A stretch of DNA of 49,737 bases from the NCBI GenBank assembly GCA_003163855.1, contig PLRJ01000039.1, positions 306-50,042 on the forward strand, written 5' to 3'. The first letter of the stretch is position 1. The number at the start of each line of letters is the position of its first letter. The stretch is from Bryobacterales bacterium. GTDB taxonomy: Bacteria; Acidobacteriota; Terriglobia; Bryobacterales; Bryobacteraceae. Below are positions 27,104 through 35,379 of the stretch, one piece after another. The translations under genes and the position numbers were made by a program. The notes beneath the pieces are model-generated. The model had not been told where the DNA came from and made no database searches. It worked only from the letters and a program-made list of their open reading frames with translations.

Positions 27104-27535
27104 TCACTCGTGAGTCTCGCACCCACTTATAAGCGAGGCTCCCATCTCGGCCAACTCGATATCCTCCAATTGCGGTAAGCCACTCACCGCGATGGCGCCG
27201 ATGACGTTTCCGTCTTTCCGCACGGGCACTCCGCCGCCCCAACCGGTAAACCTGGGATCGCCAAAGTAACCGATATCAAAGCCTTTCTCCGGATTGCGAG
27301 CGGCGCGGCCAATCTCATGCGTGGGCTTGCGTTCGCGAGCGGCGCTGTACGCTTTGTTCATGGCGATGGTGATGGAGGAAAGCGGCGCGCCATCCATGCG
27401 GGCAAAGGCGATCAAATCTCCGTGGGCGTCACAGACAGCAATAACGCCGGCCTTACCGCGCTTCAGCACTTCGCTGTAAATAGCGTCCAGAGCGCGGTTC
27501 GCCTCCGTATATTCAATGGTCGGTTGGTTAATCAT
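27104..27535 (-). CDS. GlcG/HbpS-like heme-binding-family protein (DUF336)
   Basis: 143 aa from ATG 27535, which overlaps the TGA of the mannonate dehydratase gene (ATGA at 27532-27535). An upstream start at 27586 would lie wholly inside that gene and is unlikely. The fold markers of the GlcG/HbpS/Corrinoid-adenosyltransferase-like family are seen: ALDAIYSEVLKRG at the start, AVCDAHGDLIAFARMDGAP, INMNKAY-type helix (SITIAMNKAYSAA), then GGGVPVRKDGNVIGAIAVSG. HbpS binds heme extracellularly; GlcG is of unknown role in glycolate clusters. No signal peptide in this copy, and no clear heme ligand can be named. Its position suggests a role accessory to sugar-acid catabolism. Confidence 0.85.
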   Translation of the reverse strand: MINQPTIEYTEANRALDAIYSEVLKRGKAGVIAVCDAHGDLIAFARMDGAPLSSITIAMNKAYSAARERKPTHEIGRAARNPEKGFDIGYFGDPRFTGWGGGVPVRKDGNVIGAIAVSGLPQLEDIELAEMGASLISGCETHE

Positions 27536-28593
27536 GCAATCACCGAGTTGTAGAGCGCGCGAATATAACCCATGCTGTACGCCCATGAAGATTGACGCGC
27601 GCCGGCCATTGGAGGAACGTGGTCGGCTATCAGGTTGCCCCTGAAATCGACGTCGACCAGGGTCTTCATCAATTTCGGCATGTTGGTGTAGCCGTTGTCG
27701 ATATATGTCTCGACGAAGTCAGGAATGGGCGACGTGACGTTGCGGAAGTGTATTTTCCAAAGCTTGCCCATCTGCGCTAAGGCGCGCGCCGCTTCGAAAA
27801 CGTTTTTCCCGGTGTGTTCCCCGCCCTCAGCCCAAGTTCCACAGCAAAGACATACTCCAATGCTAGGCGAATTGGCAATTTCAAGGGCACGAACATAACC
27901 ATCGAAGGTTCCGAAAATGTGCCGTGGGATGCCGCCCAATTCAGGTACAGGCGGATCGTCCGGATGAATGCCTATGCGAACGCCGGCTTCTTCCGCTACG
28001 GGAGCAATCTGGCGAATGAAGTAGGTGTAGTTCTCCCAAAGTTCTTCCTTTGAGTACTTACGCCCATGAGTGAGTGGTCCCTCATAGACCTTGCCGTTCC
28101 AATAGCCTTTCGCCGTAGCTAAGTGGAACGATCGGGACTCTCCTCCTCCGCGCGTGGTTTCAGGCTTGGAAGACCAGATTCCATTGGCCATATGTGCATA
28201 GGTGATGTACTTGATGCCGGCCTTCCCGGTATCGCGAATATATTGCTTCAGCCACTCAATCTTTGCGGCGCGGCCGGGCAGACCGAGCGTGATCTCCTCG
28301 ATATTTCGATTGTCGTTATTAGGTATGTTCCAAACTTTTAGGCCGGCTGCTTCGACGCGCGCTTTGATCGCCAGAACGTTTTCGAGGGTCGCGCGGCCGG
28401 TTCCGGTCTGAACGTTCAGATAGTCGATGCCCATCTGTTTGATCCAGGTGAGATCGTCATCTGACACTTTCTCGTCAACCTGCATCGAGATTTTGATGCC
28501 TGGTGACAACGGTTCCAGAGGTTCCTCGTTCATTCGCGGAATAAAAGAAGCCGCCATCGCCGCAGCTGAGAAGTTGCGCCGTGTTATTTCCAT
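27532..28593 (-). CDS. Mannonate dehydratase-like TIM-barrel protein (UxuA family), Tat-exported
   Basis: 353 aa from ATG 28593. The frame is open for 95 codons further upstream, but that would overlap the M20 gene, and ATG 28593 begins a good Tat signal (MEITRRNFSAAAMAASF). The hallmark IHPDDPPVPELGGIPR (UxuA loop), a Cys-rich CLCCGTW, KIHFRNV near residue 270 and the final IADHVPPM are present; these match metal-binding His/Cys/Asp positions of UxuA. UxuA dehydrates D-mannonate to 2-keto-3-deoxygluconate and is normally cytosolic, so the Tat signal is unusual. The gene starts 5 bp after the M20 stop and overlaps the GlcG-like gene, so it is a core member of the operon. Confidence 0.85.
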   Translation of the reverse strand: MEITRRNFSAAAMAASFIPRMNEEPLEPLSPGIKISMQVDEKVSDDDLTWIKQMGIDYLNVQTGTGRATLENVLAIKARVEAAGLKVWNIPNNDNRNIEEITLGLPGRAAKIEWLKQYIRDTGKAGIKYITYAHMANGIWSSKPETTRGGGESRSFHLATAKGYWNGKVYEGPLTHGRKYSKEELWENYTYFIRQIAPVAEEAGVRIGIHPDDPPVPELGGIPRHIFGTFDGYVRALEIANSPSIGVCLCCGTWAEGGEHTGKNVFEAARALAQMGKLWKIHFRNVTSPIPDFVETYIDNGYTNMPKLMKTLVDVDFRGNLIADHVPPMAGARQSSWAYSMGYIRALYNSVIA

Positions 28594-28598
28594 AGACG

Positions 28599-30035
28599 TT
28601 ACTCTATCTTTCGATAATCCAGCGGCGGTTTCTGGCCAGCCGGAATATTGGAATGGTAAGTCTGTCCTTCCAGGCGCTTCTTTAAGTCTTCCTTCGCTTC
28701 CTGAATGACGGCCGGGTTGGTGAACAAGTCTTCGGCGGTGACAGCCAGCACCTTCGCGGCAACAACCATACCGTTCTGACCAATGCTGGAGCCACTGCAT
28801 GCCACCGCCTGCCAACTGTGAGCGGGGGTTCCGGGCGCCCAAGTGGCGGTAGTCAAGCCGATGGTGGGAACTATCCAACTGATATCGCCGACGTCGCTGG
28901 AGCCGGAGGCGCTGCTCATGTCAGGTTCTTTCAAAGGTGCAATCTTCTCCTCGCTGGCTAGCTGCGCTTTCGATCCGGGCGGCAAGTCATGCATCAGTTT
29001 AATGGCGAATTCCTTCTCGGACGCCGTGTATTTCGGAGGACCCACCTGCTCAAGGTTCTTGTGCATCAGTTCGGCCAGGGGAGTATTGGGAATGATGTCG
29101 TAGTCGGAATTCACAATCTGATATTCCATGGTGGTCTCCGAGGCCAGCGCTCCAGCCTGGGCACATTTAACAATGCGGGCGAAGATGCCATTCAGTTCCG
29201 CCATAGAAGGATGGCGCGCATAGAGGAAGCCTTCGGCGAAATCGGGGACCACGTTCGGCGCCACGCCGCCTTTAGTAATGATGTAGTGGATGCGGGTTGA
29301 ACTAGGAACGTGCTCGCGCAGATATTCGACGGAGGTATCCATAATCATGAGTCCGTCGAGTGCGGACCTGCCTCTGTCCGGGGCGGCGGAGGCGTGCGCG
29401 GCTTGTCCATGAAATTGAAATTTCGCGGAAATCATGGCGATGGTACCGCCGTTCATTACCGCGTTGGTATCACTGGGGTGCCAGTGCAAAACGACGTCCA
29501 CATCTTTGAACAAACCGGCGCGCACCAGGTAGACTTTGCCCGATCCGCCTTCCTCCGCCGGCGCGCCAAAGAAGCGCACGGTTCCAGGAATCTTGTTTTT
29601 CTCCAGATACTGTTTAATCGAGATGGCCGCTAGAGCCCCGCCAGCGCCCAACAGATTATGGCCGCAGGCATGCCCCGGCGCGTTGGCGATTAATACCTTC
29701 CGCTCGGGCGCGGCGTCCTGCGAAAGTCCCGGGAGGGCATCGAACTCACCCAAAATACCGATCACCGGTTTGCCCGATCCGTAACTTGCCACGAAAGCAG
29801 TGGGCATATCGGCCACGCCCGCGGTGACCTGAAAACCCGCATTCTTCAATTGTTGTTGCAGCAGACTGGAGCTTTTGTCTTCATGAAAACCCGACTCGGC
29901 GAATTGCCAAATCTGGCGCGAAGTGTCGCGGAAAGACGGAGCGTTTTCATCTACAATCTGGAGAACTTCAGTGTGGGCGTCGGCGGCGTAGCTAAAGCGC
30001 AGGCCGAAAAGCAGCAGGGCAAGGTAGCGGTGCAT
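28599..30035 (-). CDS. M20-family metallo-amidohydrolase (AbgB/M20D-like), Sec-exported
   Basis: 478 aa from ATG 30035; a longer open frame upstream overlaps the divergent FecR gene and is not used. Residues 1-18 are a Sec signal (LALLLFGLRFSYA). Metal-site motifs of M20 are present: GILGEFDALPGL, GHACGHNLLG and the acid/base pair in PAEEGGSGKV, then VLHWHPSDTNAV. The lid domain begins near residue 190 (GQAAHASAAPDRGRSALDG). M20D members hydrolyse amide bonds of N-acyl amino acids or p-aminobenzoyl-glutamate. An exported copy would act on amides in the periplasm; the substrate is unknown. First gene of the minus-strand operon, divergent from the FecR-domain gene with 85 bp between starts. Confidence 0.9.
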   Translation of the reverse strand: MHRYLALLLFGLRFSYAADAHTEVLQIVDENAPSFRDTSRQIWQFAESGFHEDKSSSLLQQQLKNAGFQVTAGVADMPTAFVASYGSGKPVIGILGEFDALPGLSQDAAPERKVLIANAPGHACGHNLLGAGGALAAISIKQYLEKNKIPGTVRFFGAPAEEGGSGKVYLVRAGLFKDVDVVLHWHPSDTNAVMNGGTIAMISAKFQFHGQAAHASAAPDRGRSALDGLMIMDTSVEYLREHVPSSTRIHYIITKGGVAPNVVPDFAEGFLYARHPSMAELNGIFARIVKCAQAGALASETTMEYQIVNSDYDIIPNTPLAELMHKNLEQVGPPKYTASEKEFAIKLMHDLPPGSKAQLASEEKIAPLKEPDMSSASGSSDVGDISWIVPTIGLTTATWAPGTPAHSWQAVACSGSSIGQNGMVVAAKVLAVTAEDLFTNPAVIQEAKEDLKKRLEGQTYHSNIPAGQKPPLDYRKIE

Positions 30036-30120
30036 TGATTTTAGCGATAGTAGCACCTTTATCAGCGATTTTCGTTGACATTCCCTCCTCACCCCGGAGA
30101 TCCTGTCCCTAGAGGTAATT

Positions 30121-31197
30121 ATGCGTGGGAGTGTGATTCTTTTCTTCCCCTTGTTACTCGCAGTCGTCCGCCCAAGCGCAGCGCAGGACGTCGTTTCGGC
30201 TTCCGCCGGCGTTCTCCAGTACTTTGAAGGCGCGGTCACGGTTGACGACAAGCCAGTCGAACACAAATCCGGATCTTTCGTCAGTCTGAAAAACGGATCG
30301 ACCCTCCGAACCGATAAAGGCCGCGGCGAACTATTGCTTACTCCGGGCGTTTACCTGCGCATGGACGAGAACAGTTCTTTGCGCATGGAATCCAACTCGC
30401 TGACCGACACACGGTTTCAACTGACCGGGGGCGCCGCCATACTGGACAACCTGAATGCCAAGCCGGGCAGCGGTGTGACGATCCTGTTTGATGGATCGGA
30501 GGTGCGTTTCCCCAATCCTGGCGTCTATCGCGTGGACTGCGACTTAGCTGAACTGCAGGTGTATAGCGGCGAAGCCAAAGTGACGCATCATGGAACTTCG
30601 ACCGCGGTGGATGCTGAGCATCTGTACTATTTCCGGCTTGAAATCACGATTAAGAAGTTTGGCGAAGGAGCCAGCGACGAGTTTTACGACTGGGCGCATA
30701 ATCGCAGCGATGTAATTGCCGATCATAACCAGATTGCTTTGGCTGAACAAGCGGACGCGGAAGACGCAGACACGACTGCCGGAATGTTTGCGGTTCCGCC
30801 GCTCAGTTCCCTGCCCGGCTATAACGCACCTTCGACTGGGTATTCCAGCTACGCGAGCCCGGTCGTTCCGTTCTACGCATACCCCCAGGCACAGCCCTTT
30901 GGCTATCCTCTGTTTACAAGCTTGATCTTGCTGCAGCCGCTTGTTCACCAACCCAACACTTCGAAGTGGCCTATTACTTCGGGCACCATTTACCGGCCAA
31001 GGCCGATTGTTACTCGCTGGCCCACTGCATCATTAAGCGGTGTTTCCAGTAGTGTTGTGCATTATCCATCAACGATAGTGCACTACCCGGCGGGAAGCGC
31101 GCTGACGCATCCGGTGGTAGTCACGCCTCGAGTGACATCTCCCGCCGCAGTCACTCATGCTCCAGTTCCGCACGTGATGGCTGTGGGACATCGATAA
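30121..31197 (+). CDS. Secreted FecR-domain protein
   Basis: 358 aa with a good Shine-Dalgarno (AGAGG, about 30111-30115) and a Sec signal peptide (cleavage near SAAQ, residue 22). Residues about 28-170 form a FecR-like beta-sandwich: VEHKSGSFVSLKNGSTLRTD, ELLLTPGVYLRMDENSSLRM, then a second strand set to about 170. A helical segment (DEFYDWAHNRSDVI) follows, and the C-terminal 130 residues are rich in Pro, Tyr, Ser and Val (YPQAQPFGYPLF, VVHYPSTIVHYP), a low-complexity tail with no membrane helix. It has no sigma factor or FecA partner nearby, so it is not a classical FecR anti-sigma. Likely a surface or periplasmic protein. Confidence 0.8.
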   Translation: MRGSVILFFPLLLAVVRPSAAQDVVSASAGVLQYFEGAVTVDDKPVEHKSGSFVSLKNGSTLRTDKGRGELLLTPGVYLRMDENSSLRMESNSLTDTRFQLTGGAAILDNLNAKPGSGVTILFDGSEVRFPNPGVYRVDCDLAELQVYSGEAKVTHHGTSTAVDAEHLYYFRLEITIKKFGEGASDEFYDWAHNRSDVIADHNQIALAEQADAEDADTTAGMFAVPPLSSLPGYNAPSTGYSSYASPVVPFYAYPQAQPFGYPLFTSLILLQPLVHQPNTSKWPITSGTIYRPRPIVTRWPTASLSGVSSSVVHYPSTIVHYPAGSALTHPVVVTPRVTSPAAVTHAPVPHVMAVGHR

Positions 31198-31210
31198 ATG
31201 CGATGCGCGC

Positions 31211-32122
31211 CTACTGACTCGGCGCATAATATCCCGATCGCCAGCGCGCTTTTAAGCCGGCCAACCCGTCGGGCGTCTGCAACTTCACTTCAACTTTCCT
31301 ATACTTTCCATCGTGGCGTGAATTTAAAGGTGCGTAGGCCAGAATGTATTCGTTCCGAAGTTCGATGCCAATGCGACGTGCGATGGCGGGCAGCGCGCTG
31401 GAAGACTTTGCCGGGAAGACTCGGCCGCCGGTTTGTTCAGAAATCTCCCCCAGCAAATGGGGACCAGACACTTCCGCGGCGCCAAGGCCGCCCGGAAAGG
31501 TTTCGAAGACGCCCATGGAGTAAATTTGGACGTCCGCCTGGCGCACAATTTCCTTGATATCGGAGGCCGAGTAGCGGCTGTTGTTGTCTCCGCCATCGGA
31601 GAGAATCAGCAAAGCCTTGCGCGGGTTCCTGGCGGTCTTCATCTGCGCCAACCCAAGGTGCACAGCATCGAGCAATGCCGTGAGGCCGCCAGATTGCGCT
31701 GAACTGAGCTTCTCTTTGATCACGTTCCAGTCGCGAGTGAATGGAACGGCGACGTCGGCATGGTCGCTGAACTCGATGAGGCATGCCTCGTCCTGGGCAT
31801 TCATGGTTTTTAGGAACTCGGCTACGGCGTTTTGCGAGATGAGTAGTTTACGTCCCATGCTGCCGCTGACGTCAACTAACAAGCCTATGGATAAGGGTGC
31901 GTCTTCGTCGGCGAATTGCGTTATGCGCTGTTTGACGCCGTCCTCGAACAAGGAAAAGCGATCCTTTTCCAGATTCAGGACAGAATGATTGGTGGCGTCG
32001 GTGACGCTGACAGGAATAACAACAAGGGTGCTATCGACGCGTACTGAATAGTCGGACTGCGGCAGGGCCTTCGCCAAGCAGATGAACGCGAGGGTAAAAC
32101 AAATTAGGTATTGGCGATGCAA
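31211..32122 (-). CDS. VWFA-related acidobacterial protein (TIGR03436 type)
   Basis: 303 aa from a TTG start at 32122 (upstream in-frame TGA, no ATG or GTG fits better). A Sec signal peptide (1-22) precedes the acidobacterial VWFA-related domain: VDSTLVVIPVSVTD, the MIDAS motif DVSGSMG (DxSxS, about residues 83-89), then ILSDGGDNN. The C-terminal part (RNEYILAYAPLN...RSGYY) is the shared tail of the family. VWA domains bind metal ions and mediate protein contacts outside the cytoplasm; exact role unknown. Its 5' end is only 39 bp from, or overlaps, the divergent BNR gene, depending on the latter's start. Confidence 0.88.
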   Translation of the reverse strand: MHRQYLICFTLAFICLAKALPQSDYSVRVDSTLVVIPVSVTDATNHSVLNLEKDRFSLFEDGVKQRITQFADEDAPLSIGLLVDVSGSMGRKLLISQNAVAEFLKTMNAQDEACLIEFSDHADVAVPFTRDWNVIKEKLSSAQSGGLTALLDAVHLGLAQMKTARNPRKALLILSDGGDNNSRYSASDIKEIVRQADVQIYSMGVFETFPGGLGAAEVSGPHLLGEISEQTGGRVFPAKSSSALPAIARRIGIELRNEYILAYAPLNSRHDGKYRKVEVKLQTPDGLAGLKARWRSGYYAPSQ

Positions 32123-32161
32123 ACAGCCAGACTCTCACTTGCTAGCATATCCACTAAACCT

Positions 32162-35100
32162 ATGCTCACATTTGAAATTTCGCTGCGACGTTCATTAGCA
32201 ATGGTCGGCTTGCTCCTAGCCGGGGTAGGCGGATTGCTAGCCCAATCGACAGAAGAACCGGCAAATCAGCTGACACAACTCCACTGGCGCCCCATTGGAC
32301 CGATGGGCAACCGCGCCATTGCCGTGGTGGGCGAACCCGGCAACAACATGGTTTACTATCTGGGTGCAGCATCGGGCGGTGTTTGGAAAACAGAGAACGG
32401 CGGCGTGGACTGGTTTCCGGTCTTCGATAAACAGAAGAACGTTTCCGCCATAGGATCGCTGGCCATTTCGCAGTCGCAGCCTAACGTTTTGTGGGCCGGC
32501 ACGGGCGAAACCTTCATCATCCGTCCTTTTTACCCGATGGGCGACGGCGTCTACAAGTCCACCGACAACGGCCGCAGCTGGCAGCATATGGGACTGGAAG
32601 GCAGCGGCCACATTGGGAGAGTGATCATTGATCCGCATGATTCAAAGCGCGTATTCGTTTGCTCCGCAGGACAGTTTTTCAAGACCAATTCGGAGCAGGG
32701 TGTCTACCGCACCACCGATGGCGGCGAGACCTGGAAGAATGTGCTGACGGTAGATGAGCGGACGGGTTGTTCCGATCTCGCTCTCGATCCGCAAGATCCA
32801 AACACATTGGTTGCAGGCATGTGGTCGGTGCAAGTGCGTCCCTGGAGTATCGATAGCGGCGGCGCAGGTGGCGGCGTTTACATCACGCATGATGGCGGCG
32901 CGACGTGGCACAAAGCAGTCGGGCACGGCATGCCGGCCGCCGATCATCCGGTGGGCAAGGTAGCGGTCGCGATTGCGCAGAGCGATCCGAGGCGTGTTTA
33001 TGCGCTGGTGCAGGATATCCAACCTTCGCTTTACCGGTCTGACGATGGCGGCCAGACTTGGAGTATGGTGAGTCACGACCACATGATGGTGCAGCGTGAC
33101 TCGTACTACGTTCGCTTCGGAGTTTCGACCAACGATCCTGACAGACTGTACTTCCTCAGCCCGAATTACGTCATCTCGCTGGACGGTGGAAAAACTTTCG
33201 TGCGTCCCAATACGGACGGATTTGCCACAGCAGGCGGTGACAACCACGACATGTGGATTGACCCTACCAACGCTAACCGCGTGACTGTAGCAAACGATGC
33301 CGGTGTATCGATCAGCCTGGACGGCAGCCGCACGTTCGAACACATCCGCTTGCCCATCGCACAGGTTTATCACGTCAGCACTGATGATGAGATTCCCTAC
33401 AATGTCTACGGCAACATTCAGGACTCGAGTTCGTTTCGCGTTCCGAGCAACACCATGGCCGCGAGCGAATATGGAGGCGGCGGCATTATTGCGGCTGATT
33501 TCAAGCAGATTGGCGGCTGTGAAAGCGGCTTCGCGACGCCCGACCCTGCCGACGCGAATATCGTCTGGTCAGGCTGTTTCCAGGGAATCGTTACGCGCAT
33601 GGATCTGCGGGACGGCCAGCAGCGTGATGTCAGCGCGTGGCCCGATGTCTACGACGGTTGGGCGCCGAAGGATGTGAAGTATCGATGGCATTGGACCATT
33701 CCGCTGGCCATTTCGCCTACTGATCCGAAGCGTATTTATATTGGCAGCCAGTTCGTGCACGCGACCACCGACGGCGGCCAAACGTGGAAAGTGATCAGTC
33801 CCGATTTGACTCTGAACGAGAAGAAATATCAGGGCGATTCGGGCGGCATCACACTGGATAATCTCTACACTTTCGACGCTTCAATCATCTATTCGATTGC
33901 CGAATCTCCGGTGAAGCCGGGTGTCATTTGGGCCGGGACTAACGATGGACAAGTGAACCTCACGCAGAATGCGGGCGGCAAGTGGACCAACGTGACGAAG
34001 AATATTCCAGGCTTGGCGCCGATGGGAACCATCTGGAACATTGCTGCGTCGCCCTATGATGCGGGCACGGCGTACATCACGGTGAATCTTGAGCAGATGG
34101 GGGACTACAACGCCTATGTGTACAAAACCTCCGATTACGGTCAGTCGTGGAAGATGATCAGCGGCGACATTCCCAAGTCGGTGAATAGTTCGGCGCATTG
34201 CGTAATTGAAGATCCGGTGCGGAAGGGCATGCTGTATCTCGGTACCGACAACGCCATTTATGTTTCATGGGACGACGGCGGCCACTGGACATTGCTGAAC
34301 AACGATATGCCCGCCGCGCCGGTGTACTGGCTATCATTCCAGAAGCGTTTTAACGATCTAGTGATTGCCACGTATGGACGCGGCGACTTCATTCTGGACG
34401 ATGTAACCGCCTTACGCGACTTCGACAAGGCGCAGGCGGCGAACGCGACTACGCTGTTCACTCCGCGCGCGGCGTATCGCTTCCGCACAGTCAGCAACCG
34501 CCCGCTGCAGGAGCCGGGCGCTCGCATACTGGGGAAGAATCCGCCCTACGGCGCGGATATCAATTTCTACCTGCCGGCGGCCGACTCGAAGGCCTCGGTG
34601 ACTATTGTAAACACGGACGGAGAAACCATCCGGACTCTGAAGGCGAATGGACGGCCTGGACTTAATCGGATCTGGTGGGACCTGCGCGGCGAAGATGGAA
34701 AGATGCCACGTATGCTGGTGGCGCCTCCCGGCGAGCCCTGGTTTGAAAACGGCCCTGAAGGCTATCACATCCTGACCGGCATCATGATTCCGCGGGTTGT
34801 TCGGGGACCGCTGGTCGTGCCGGGCAAATATACGGTCCGACTGACCGCCGGTGGCAAGACGATGACCGCGCCATTGACCGTGTTGGCCGATCCGCATTCG
34901 CTGGGAACGCCCGATACTATCACGGCGGAAGAACAGTTCCAGACACAACTGGTGACCGAGATTAATCACGTCTCCGGCATGATCGAGCATCTGGAATGGG
35001 TGAGAAAGCAGGTAGCCAGCCTCGCTATGAGGTATAAAGACGAGCCGGCGTCGAAGCCAGTAGTGGACGCCGCCAAGACATTGGCCGATCAAGCCATGAC

Positions 35101-35371
35101 CATTGAGGGGAAGCTGATCGACATCCATTTGACCGACGGGCACGAGGATCTGAATCGCAATCCCAGCCAGTTGTATCAGAAACTGACTGCCCTTTATGAC
35201 AAGAGCGATGCGGACCAGGGACCAACATCACAAGAACTCGAGGTCAATCGTTTTTACGAGCAGTGGCTGGAAACGTCACAGACGGAACTCGGACAATTTC
35301 AGAAGAAGGATGTCTCCACTTTCAATGAAATGCTTAAGAGCCACAATCTGATGCTGGCGATACAGCCTTAG
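32162..35371 (+). CDS. Secreted BNR/VPS10-type beta-propeller protein, full-length paralogue
   Basis: 1069 aa from ATG 32162, which gives a compact signal peptide (MLTFEISLRRSLAMVGLLLA). An ATG at 32117 with a TAGG about 9 nt upstream would add 15 residues and overlap the divergent VWA gene; which is used is open. Asp-box repeats are many: TENGGVDW, STDNGRSW, TTDGGETW, THDGGATW, SDDGGQTW, TTDGGQTW. After the two propellers comes a small beta domain (LVVPGKYTVRLTAGGKTM) ending at LTVLADP, then about 120 mostly helical residues (about 950-1069) absent from the paralogue at 12881. It converges on the ADOP permease gene with an 8-bp gap. Function unknown; no catalytic residues can be assigned. 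Confidence 0.88.
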   Translation: MLTFEISLRRSLAMVGLLLAGVGGLLAQSTEEPANQLTQLHWRPIGPMGNRAIAVVGEPGNNMVYYLGAASGGVWKTENGGVDWFPVFDKQKNVSAIGSLAISQSQPNVLWAGTGETFIIRPFYPMGDGVYKSTDNGRSWQHMGLEGSGHIGRVIIDPHDSKRVFVCSAGQFFKTNSEQGVYRTTDGGETWKNVLTVDERTGCSDLALDPQDPNTLVAGMWSVQVRPWSIDSGGAGGGVYITHDGGATWHKAVGHGMPAADHPVGKVAVAIAQSDPRRVYALVQDIQPSLYRSDDGGQTWSMVSHDHMMVQRDSYYVRFGVSTNDPDRLYFLSPNYVISLDGGKTFVRPNTDGFATAGGDNHDMWIDPTNANRVTVANDAGVSISLDGSRTFEHIRLPIAQVYHVSTDDEIPYNVYGNIQDSSSFRVPSNTMAASEYGGGGIIAADFKQIGGCESGFATPDPADANIVWSGCFQGIVTRMDLRDGQQRDVSAWPDVYDGWAPKDVKYRWHWTIPLAISPTDPKRIYIGSQFVHATTDGGQTWKVISPDLTLNEKKYQGDSGGITLDNLYTFDASIIYSIAESPVKPGVIWAGTNDGQVNLTQNAGGKWTNVTKNIPGLAPMGTIWNIAASPYDAGTAYITVNLEQMGDYNAYVYKTSDYGQSWKMISGDIPKSVNSSAHCVIEDPVRKGMLYLGTDNAIYVSWDDGGHWTLLNNDMPAAPVYWLSFQKRFNDLVIATYGRGDFILDDVTALRDFDKAQAANATTLFTPRAAYRFRTVSNRPLQEPGARILGKNPPYGADINFYLPAADSKASVTIVNTDGETIRTLKANGRPGLNRIWWDLRGEDGKMPRMLVAPPGEPWFENGPEGYHILTGIMIPRVVRGPLVVPGKYTVRLTAGGKTMTAPLTVLADPHSLGTPDTITAEEQFQTQLVTEINHVSGMIEHLEWVRKQVASLAMRYKDEPASKPVVDAAKTLADQAMTIEGKLIDIHLTDGHEDLNRNPSQLYQKLTALYDKSDADQGPTSQELEVNRFYEQWLETSQTELGQFQKKDVSTFNEMLKSHNLMLAIQP

Positions 35372-35379
35372 CCGGTCGC

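Noticed and set aside
30121-31197. FecR protein as anti-sigma partner of a TonB receptor
   Set aside because: No N-terminal anti-sigma helix, no ECF sigma gene nearby, and it has a cleavable signal peptide.
32642-35143. Two 243-codon minus-strand frames inside the BNR-propeller gene
   Set aside because: His/Arg-rich products with no recognisable domain; the plus-strand protein is clearly real.
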